From Gaertneriomyces semiglobifer (lineage: Eukaryota; Chytridiomycota; Chytridiomycetes; Spizellomycetales; Spizellomycetaceae): a stretch of DNA of 54,034 nt. Made by a program: the position numbers and the translations under genes. The stretch spans positions 1 through 54,034 of the forward strand of contig JAHLKF010000047.1 of NCBI GenBank assembly GCA_025558075.1. The letters run 5' to 3'. The notes under the pieces are model-generated. The model saw only the letters and a program-made list of their open reading frames with translations, was not told the origin of the DNA and did no database searches. This document shows positions 49,322-54,034 of the stretch, piece by piece; within the stretch, counting starts at the first letter, position 1, and the number at the start of each line of letters is the position of its first letter.

Positions 49322-49480
49322 TTACTTCATACGTTTAAGCACGTAGGGTAAAAGTTGGGGAGGGACTTTGCTAAGATCCTTCTTTCCTTTCTTAGGAGGA
49401 GGTCTAATTTTTTGTGAGATAGTGGCCCTCCAATTGGGGGATGGAGCAATTTTAGACGCTTTCATTCTTTTACCGGGCAT
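49322..49480 (-). CDS. Small basic protein, 52 aa
   Basis: ATG 49480 (MPGKRMKASKIAPSPNW) to TAA 49322. Eleven lysines and several Pro in 52 residues (RPPPKKGKKDLSK), no acidic cluster. It fits a DNA-condensing or virion core peptide of the sort found beside capsid genes. It is short, but its codons are consistent, it fills an otherwise empty gap, and a hairpin follows the stop. Confidence 0.5.
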   Translation of the reverse strand: MPGKRMKASKIAPSPNWRATISQKIRPPPKKGKKDLSKVPPQLLPYVLKRMK

Positions 49481-49522
49481 TCTATGATATACGGGTATTA
49501 TCTACTTATAAGCAACACTATT

Positions 49523-50551
49523 TTATTTCTTTCTGATGTAACCTTTGTTGCTACGAGCATCTGGTGGCCGATAATCCACATCCTTCCTCTTTCGTGTGCT
49601 TCGTCTCAAAGCAGGAGGATTTGCAACAACTGGTGTCGACACCAGCCCCGAGCCTGGGGCAGGCGGGACTAGGGGTGTGGATGCAGTATGAAGCGGTGTT
49701 CCAAAAGCCGGCATTTGTGGAGCGGTGGAGACCGGACCAGGAATATTCTGTTGAGATGCCCGAGGTGTCGGAGTGGGCTCAATTGGTGAATGTATGTAGG
49801 CACCTGGAATGGTCACTTGTGGATTCAGCAAACCTCTGCGTGCTGCAACCGATGTGGGAAGGATTCGCCTTGGAGAAATACCTGGACTTGAGCCGGGAGA
49901 AGATGATGCAGAGGAAGATGAAGATGAGGATGCTGAAAAAGGCGAACCTCCTCCTCCACCAGGAGGCCGCCACCAACCCATGTTTGGATCGTGGTTTGGC
50001 ACCAAAGGTGCTGCTAGGAGATGCATTCTTACTCTTGCTTCGTGGTCGTCCTCAACGGGGCGCTTACTCCATGGGCCTGTCGATGGGGCTCGAAGCAGAT
50101 GGGTTCTGGTGTATAACTCTTCATCACTGTTTTCCTTTGGAACCTTTGGCCATTTGATTTTTTTAGAATCCGGTTGCTTCGGAGGGTCATATTTAGTTGG
50201 CGACGGATATTTCACATTATCAACATCCATTGGCTCCAACTTGTACTCTGCGGGTTCCGCCTTCACATCAATATCCATGGGGCTTGTTCTAAAATCTTTT
50301 GTGACTGAATCCGATGGGAACTGAATAGGAGATGTTGCATGTGATTGAAGTTCGACCTTGTTGGTGGAACCGATCCGCCCTACTTCTGTAGACGTTTGCG
50401 TTCCGGCATCTGTCATGTTGATCGTGTGGTTCTGTCCTAGAATGACATTCTTTTCCTTTGCATTAGCAACCTCTGGAGCCCGAGGATCTGTTGCTCTTTC
50501 GACTTTCTTTGTGGTGTCACGAGAGTTTGATTTTGTTGCGCTCGCATCCAT
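49523..50551 (-). CDS. Disordered Ser/Pro-rich protein, 342 aa
   Basis: ATG 50551 (MDASATKSNSRDTTKKV). Low complexity throughout: PMDIDVKAEPAEYKLEPMD repeats, a GGGGGSPF run followed by about 20 Ser/Ala/Pro residues, and a basic C-terminus (LRRSTRKRKDVDYRP). No domain recognised. Its first 38 codons overlap the end of the 183-aa gene in another frame of the same strand. A virion or tegument-like role is a guess. Confidence 0.5.
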   Translation of the reverse strand: MDASATKSNSRDTTKKVERATDPRAPEVANAKEKNVILGQNHTINMTDAGTQTSTEVGRIGSTNKVELQSHATSPIQFPSDSVTKDFRTSPMDIDVKAEPAEYKLEPMDVDNVKYPSPTKYDPPKQPDSKKIKWPKVPKENSDEELYTRTHLLRAPSTGPWSKRPVEDDHEARVRMHLLAAPLVPNHDPNMGWWRPPGGGGGSPFSASSSSSSSASSSPGSSPGISPRRILPTSVAARRGLLNPQVTIPGAYIHSPIEPTPTPRASQQNIPGPVSTAPQMPAFGTPLHTASTPLVPPAPGSGLVSTPVVANPPALRRSTRKRKDVDYRPPDARSNKGYIRKK

Positions 50552-50988
50552 CCTGGTTGGTGGAATGCAGAAGTTGTCCCGTCGCTGTTAACTTGAACAG
50601 CGACACTTCTAGGCAAATTGATATATCGTCCCTTTCTTGGAAAGAGATTGCCTTCATCAAGTTCGTCAAAGTATGCTTGTCTTGACTTCTCTTTCTCGAC
50701 AGCAAGGAATGCAGCAACTGCATCTTTTTCGACTTTGCTTACATAGTCCGCTTCTCTGAAGCGAGGGTTGCCATTGGGGTTGAACTTGAGATCCGTGGTG
50801 ACACTTGATACCTCACCTTTAGGGACGAAGAAGTGATCACGGAATTCTCGATTGAAAGTATTCTCAGGACCTGGCTTCCCATCGATAAACCCATATTGTC
50901 GTGCTTGGATGTTGGGAATAGGACGGTCCGGAAAGCCAGTCGGGTTCCATATCGGCAGTCTTAAATTTTCATTGTAGACAGCACTCAT
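50437..50988 (-). CDS. Unknown virion-type protein, 183 aa
   Basis: ATG 50988 (MSAVYNENLRLPIWNPTGF). Contains FIDGKPGPENTFNREFRDHF, a helical middle (VEKDAVAAFLAVEKEKSRQ) and a Gln/Arg-rich C-terminus. No family recognised. It is divergent from the 100-aa gene, sharing a promoter region with an imperfect inverted repeat (AGTCTTCTTAATAAGACT, 51000-51017). Confidence 0.5.
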   Translation of the reverse strand: MSAVYNENLRLPIWNPTGFPDRPIPNIQARQYGFIDGKPGPENTFNREFRDHFFVPKGEVSSVTTDLKFNPNGNPRFREADYVSKVEKDAVAAFLAVEKEKSRQAYFDELDEGNLFPRKGRYINLPRSVAVQVNSDGTTSAFHQPGWMRAQQNQTLVTPQRKSKEQQILGLQRLLMQRKRMSF

Positions 50989-51034
50989 TTTTTTGTATAG
51001 TCTTCTTAATAAGACTCGTACAAGATAATTTCAG

Positions 51035-51337
51035 ATGGCCAATTTTTTCCAAAGAGTGAAGGGCAAAGCCAACACCTTTTTCAAGAATGCACCAGCCAAT
51101 ATAACAAAAGCACGAAATTTCTTTTCAGGAGCAGTTAAAACCGCTGGAAAGGCAAATCGCTTCATTCAACATGTAAACAAGGGTGTGCAAGAGAATGACG
51201 TTTTTGGAGCCAAAGTCAAAGACGTTGGAAAGCAGGTGTCAGACTTTTCAGATATCGGGTTGAAAAAGATCCAGGATGTTCACGAGAAAGGAAGCAAATT
51301 TGCCGATCACGTTGCTCGATTTGATCCAAACGCATAA
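51035..51337 (+). CDS. Amphipathic helical protein, 100 aa
   Basis: ATG 51035 (MANFFQRVKGKANTFFK). Almost wholly predicted helix with basic faces (NITKARNFFSGAVKTAGKAN). Such proteins can be membrane-active or capsid-internal (adenovirus pVI is an analogue). No sequence family recognised. Confidence 0.5.
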   Translation: MANFFQRVKGKANTFFKNAPANITKARNFFSGAVKTAGKANRFIQHVNKGVQENDVFGAKVKDVGKQVSDFSDIGLKKIQDVHEKGSKFADHVARFDPNA

Positions 51338-51372
51338 TATTCACTCCTTGAAGATATAGAGATCTCCCAGAT

Positions 51373-52611
51373 ATGGCAGACATATTTCAGCGAAGAAATT
51401 ACTTCAAGCCGATCTCTGAAGAGGATGAACGGAACTTGAAAGAAATGTTCTATTCCGACATGGCTTTCATGGGACGAGATCGTCTATGGCATTTATTTAA
51501 GAGCTGATACCCTGATAGCAAGATATCGCAGAGGGCCGTGCTAGATTGGTTAAAAAAACAGGAAATCCATCAAAAGATGACTAGGCCTATCGTATCAAAG
51601 GGTGGGATACGACCGATTTTGGCTTCGAAGCCAGGTTCGCTGCAGATTGACACGATAAACATGAGTTCTGTTTCATATAACGGCTACAGTTATATAGTGA
51701 ATGCTATAGACATTCTCAGTAAGCGACTATATTCTCGAGCGATTCGGGCGAACACTCAACAAAACATTCGTAATTTTCTTCAATCGCTCGTAGATGATGG
51801 AGTGCAAATCAGATCGATCCAAAGTGACAACGGTGTCGAGTTCCAAGGGATAGTTCAGGAATTTGCAGGATCGAGGGATATCCCATGGCGTTTCAGCAAG
51901 GCGGGTTCACCGCAAACAAACGCGCTGGTAGAACGCATGAACGCAACACCAAAAAAAATGATCTATTCGTCGATAAAACTTGGAGACCGTAATTGGGTAG
52001 AGAGTCTGCCGAAGATTGTCAATAATATCAACTCGACGGTGTCGTTTGGGGCGGGGCGCAAACTTCTCACACCAGATCAAATTGAACGCAATGTAGAAGA
52101 AAGTTATCGAGCGCAGGTTACTCTGAGGACAAAAGGGCGAGGAGTAAAAGTGCTTCCACCATTCAAAGTTGGGGATCGAGTGCGGCTGCTTATACAAGAG
52201 AACACGGACATTCGACGACCATCGAAAACAGGATATTTTGGCGATGAAATTCATACGATCGAGGGAGTTGTTCCGAACCCACACCCGAATTACATGGATG
52301 CGTACAAGTTATCAGGACAACAAGGGCTCTTTGCCGCATACCGACTCCGATTAGTGCCTGAGGGTACTGTAACCACACCATCAACTGTTGAAGATAATGA
52401 TGACAGCGATCAAGACACTGGAAGCGAAGGAGATTATGAGGTCGAAACAATATTGGATAAGCGCACTCGACGCCAACGAAGAGGCCAACCTCAAGTAACA
52501 GAGTATCTTGTTCTATGGAGAGGATATGATCGTAGTGAAGCGACATGGGAGCCGGTGTCAAACCTACAAAACGCTCGAGAGGCCATATATGCGTTTGAAA
52601 ATACCCACTAG
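51373..52611 (+). CDS. DDE (retroviral-type) integrase with chromodomain, one in-frame TGA
   Basis: ATG 51373 (MADIFQRRNYFKPISEE) begins the frame, and the N-terminal helical region continues past a TGA at 51505-51507 as YPDSKISQRAVLDWLKKQE, as expected for polinton integrases. The next open frame begins only with GTG, so the upstream start is better. Catalytic core: first Asp in LQIDTINMSS, second in IQSDNGVEFQG, Glu in NALVERMNA. The C-terminus is a chromodomain (VTEYLVLWRGYDRSEATWEP), which may steer insertion to marked chromatin. The TGA is a substitution-type break of an otherwise whole 412-codon gene. Confidence 0.85.
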
Positions 52612-52635
52612 AACTACGATGTAAGCGAAAATCAT

Positions 52636-52655
52636 CGATGTAAGTATTTACATCG
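52636..52655 (+). terminator. Hairpin after the integrase gene
   Basis: CGATGTAA, GTAT, TTACATCG, 25 nt past the integrase stop. Confidence 0.55.
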
Positions 52656-52734
52656 TTTGATGTAATTTTATTTTCCTATATAAGAGGAAGGTACAAGTGT
52701 ATAACAACGTCCATTGTTAGTATCAAAATAGACA

Positions 52735-53783
52735 ATGTCAGCCGAAGCAGGAACAAAGCGCAAGTTCTGCGAGTATTCATTGGAGGAAATTGCTCAAATC
52801 AAGAAATTACAACCCAACCATAACATTGTTAAGACTTTAAAGAACCAACTGTTAGTGGAAGATATCGACGAGATCATTGGTGATCCTCACCTTCTTATTG
52901 AGTTTTACCGTAAGCCTTTGAAACACCTGAATGAGAATTCCTTCGGCAATTATGTGGGCTACATGGCCACATTCTTAAAGCAATGCAACGAGAAAGGTGA
53001 ACTCGATCAGGAGATGGATAAAGTCATTGAAGTACTGCAAAAGGAAGCAAAGGAACTACGGGCTCCTGCTGCTGAAAAACGTACTAAAGGAGAACCTAGT
53101 GAGCGTGAATTGAAACAAGGCGTCACCGGTTTCCAATTCCCAACCATCCTTTCAGCAGTTGAACGGAATTATGAACATGTTGTCAAGGGCTTGTTCTTGA
53201 AATCAGAGATCCACAGGCTTCAAAAGCAAGAGTACATTGAACTCCTCCGCGGCGTCATTCTGTGTGCATGTACTATGATGCCAAACATCCGCTCCATGTG
53301 GACTCGAGTAAAAGTGTCGCCATTCAACACTGACACGGAGGATGGCATTCTCTTCTCGAACGAACGTGCGATTCTGATGTTCAATAGTAACCGAAAACGA
53401 CAACATGATCCTTACATTCAAGATATTAAGGATCCCAAATTGTTCCAAATCCTAGTGAAATGGAAGCGGTTCCTAAATCGTCAATTTCCAAATGGGACCA
53501 CGTACTTCTTTGTGGACTTTTATGGCAATCAGATGACACCTCAAAAGTTCACAGGATACATTCAAGAGTGTTGCAACAAGTTGGTACAAAAGAACTTGGT
53601 ATATCGGATTTGCGACGTATGCAGATTACCGATTTAATCAACAAGCATGGCAATAATCCGCCATACATCAATGCAATTTACAAGGATTTCCATCATACTC
53701 GCCAGGAGTTCGACAGGTATTATAAGACAAACAATGTTGACGTAGAACCGGTAGATGATTCCTTCTTTGATGTGGACGAGTAG
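52735..53783 (+). CDS. Tyrosine recombinase, ~349 aa, one-base frameshift
   Basis: ATG 52735 (MSAEAGTKRKFCEYSLEE), with TATATAAG about 55 nt upstream. The N-terminal half is a helical core-binding region. The catalytic half shows the first Arg in MMPNIRSMWTRVKV, box II ISDLRRMQITDL and the Tyr in TRQEFDRYYK. The open frame ends at 53637; one base is missing in AAAA at 53588-53591, and with it the gene is 350 codons to 53783. Crypton-like and viral recombinases have this plan. It lies beside the DDE integrase, an unusual pairing. Confidence 0.75.
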
Positions 53784-53830
53784 CAGAGTTCGTGTTAGTT
53801 ACAAAGGCGGTTAGAGCATCCCATAAATAG

Positions 53831-53857
53831 TTATCGATAAATGTGGTTTATCGATAA
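53831..53857. other. Perfect inverted repeat after the recombinase gene (hairpin or recombination site)
   Basis: TTATCGATAAA, TGTGG, TTTATCGATAA: 11-bp arms around a 5-bp spacer, 47 nt past the recombinase stop. It may be a transcript-end hairpin like the others in this element, or a site with the shape tyrosine recombinases use. A related pair (ATCGATAAGT/ACTTATCGAT) occurs near 39770-39818, close to the other side of the element. Confidence 0.5.
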
Positions 53858-53959
53858 GGCTTGTCTTTTATTGTGTTTAATACAGGTTCAAACGCGAATG
53901 CGTTTGTTCTTCAAGTTTATTTTTATTTATTATGGTCTCCATAAGTAAATAAAAAGGAG

Positions 53960-54034
53960 ATGCCAAAGCGATACGTTTATCGAGCAGTAGCAAAGAATCT
54001 GGACGGAACGGAAACAGTTGTCGAGTCCAGATTA
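53960..54034 (+). CDS. Start of an unknown gene (cut by the window end)
   Basis: ATG 53960 begins MPKRYVYRAVAKNLDG and stays open for 25 codons to the end of the window. Too short to identify. Confidence 0.35.
   Translation, partial: MPKRYVYRAVAKNLDGTETVVESRL

Noticed and set aside
51538..52611. Integrase starting at 51538
   Set aside because: That codon is GTG, and a typical integrase N-terminus lies upstream in the same frame, interrupted only by a TGA.
26652..54034. The whole right half as one giant element
   Set aside because: There are two different packaging ATPases, two replication systems and two expression styles, with a palindrome and gene-poor stretch between them. Two elements explain this better.
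1..54034. rRNA or tRNA genes
   Set aside because: None was recognised by eye; a covariance-model search would be needed to exclude a tRNA with certainty.

Overview
The window looks like a stretch of a filamentous fungal chromosome, most likely Basidiomycota (Agaricomycetes). This rests on a fungal secreted lysophospholipase with three short introns, an 8-TM/2-pore TOK-type potassium channel, a transposase of a type common in agaricomycetes, and spliceosomal introns of about 70 nt. It is heavily invaded by mobile DNA: two kinds of virus-derived element, a copia retrotransposon and a cut-and-paste DNA transposon family. The taxonomic call is an inference; no rRNA or tRNA gene was found.

Layout. 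(1) 1-5757 and 25430-30038 are arms of a long inverted repeat. Each arm carries the same end of a polinton-like element (small hydrophobic protein, 215-aa protein, coiled-coil protein, a 400-aa protein, an F-box-like protein) and, at the same position beyond it, a copia LTR with the start of gag. The left copy runs off the window, is decaying, and carries an extra HNH-endonuclease insertion. (2) 5758-13217: a copia LTR is split by a 5.86-kb transposon with CACCCCTAACCCT ends and a TA target duplication; a 1.19-kb non-autonomous relative follows. (3) 13218-23018: host-like DNA with a lysophospholipase gene, an upstream 104-bp minisatellite, a small secreted cysteine-rich protein and a TOK channel. 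(4) 23019-26312: an internally deleted copia element. (5) 26652-39266: the right-hand polinton-like element, with protein-primed DNA polymerase B, a packaging ATPase containing two introns, an SSB-like protein, a basic core-like protein and a second HNH gene. TATA boxes lie 46-63 nt upstream of the starts of the 400-aa gene, the polymerase and the HNH gene. (6) 39245-39580: a perfect 54-bp palindrome and an iteron-like array. (7) About 39600-54034: a second, different element of the virophage/polinton-like-virus kind. It has a PrimPol-SF3 helicase, packaging ATPase, two paralogous capsid proteins, a minor capsid protein, small virion-like proteins, a DDE integrase with chromodomain and a tyrosine recombinase, but no polymerase.

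How they work together. The polymerase element copies itself with pPolB and looks built for host nuclear expression (TATA boxes, introns). The second element has no intron that I can see, carries palindromic hairpins at several gene ends, and depends on an outside polymerase, which suggests a satellite or virophage-like life. Both have a packaging ATPase and a lysine-rich coiled-coil protein, so they share a morphogenesis theme.

Caution. Six or more reading frames are broken by exactly one missing base, mostly in short homopolymers. Some 'broken' genes may be consensus errors. The nonsense substitutions (integrase TGA, left F-box-like gene) are less easily explained that way.
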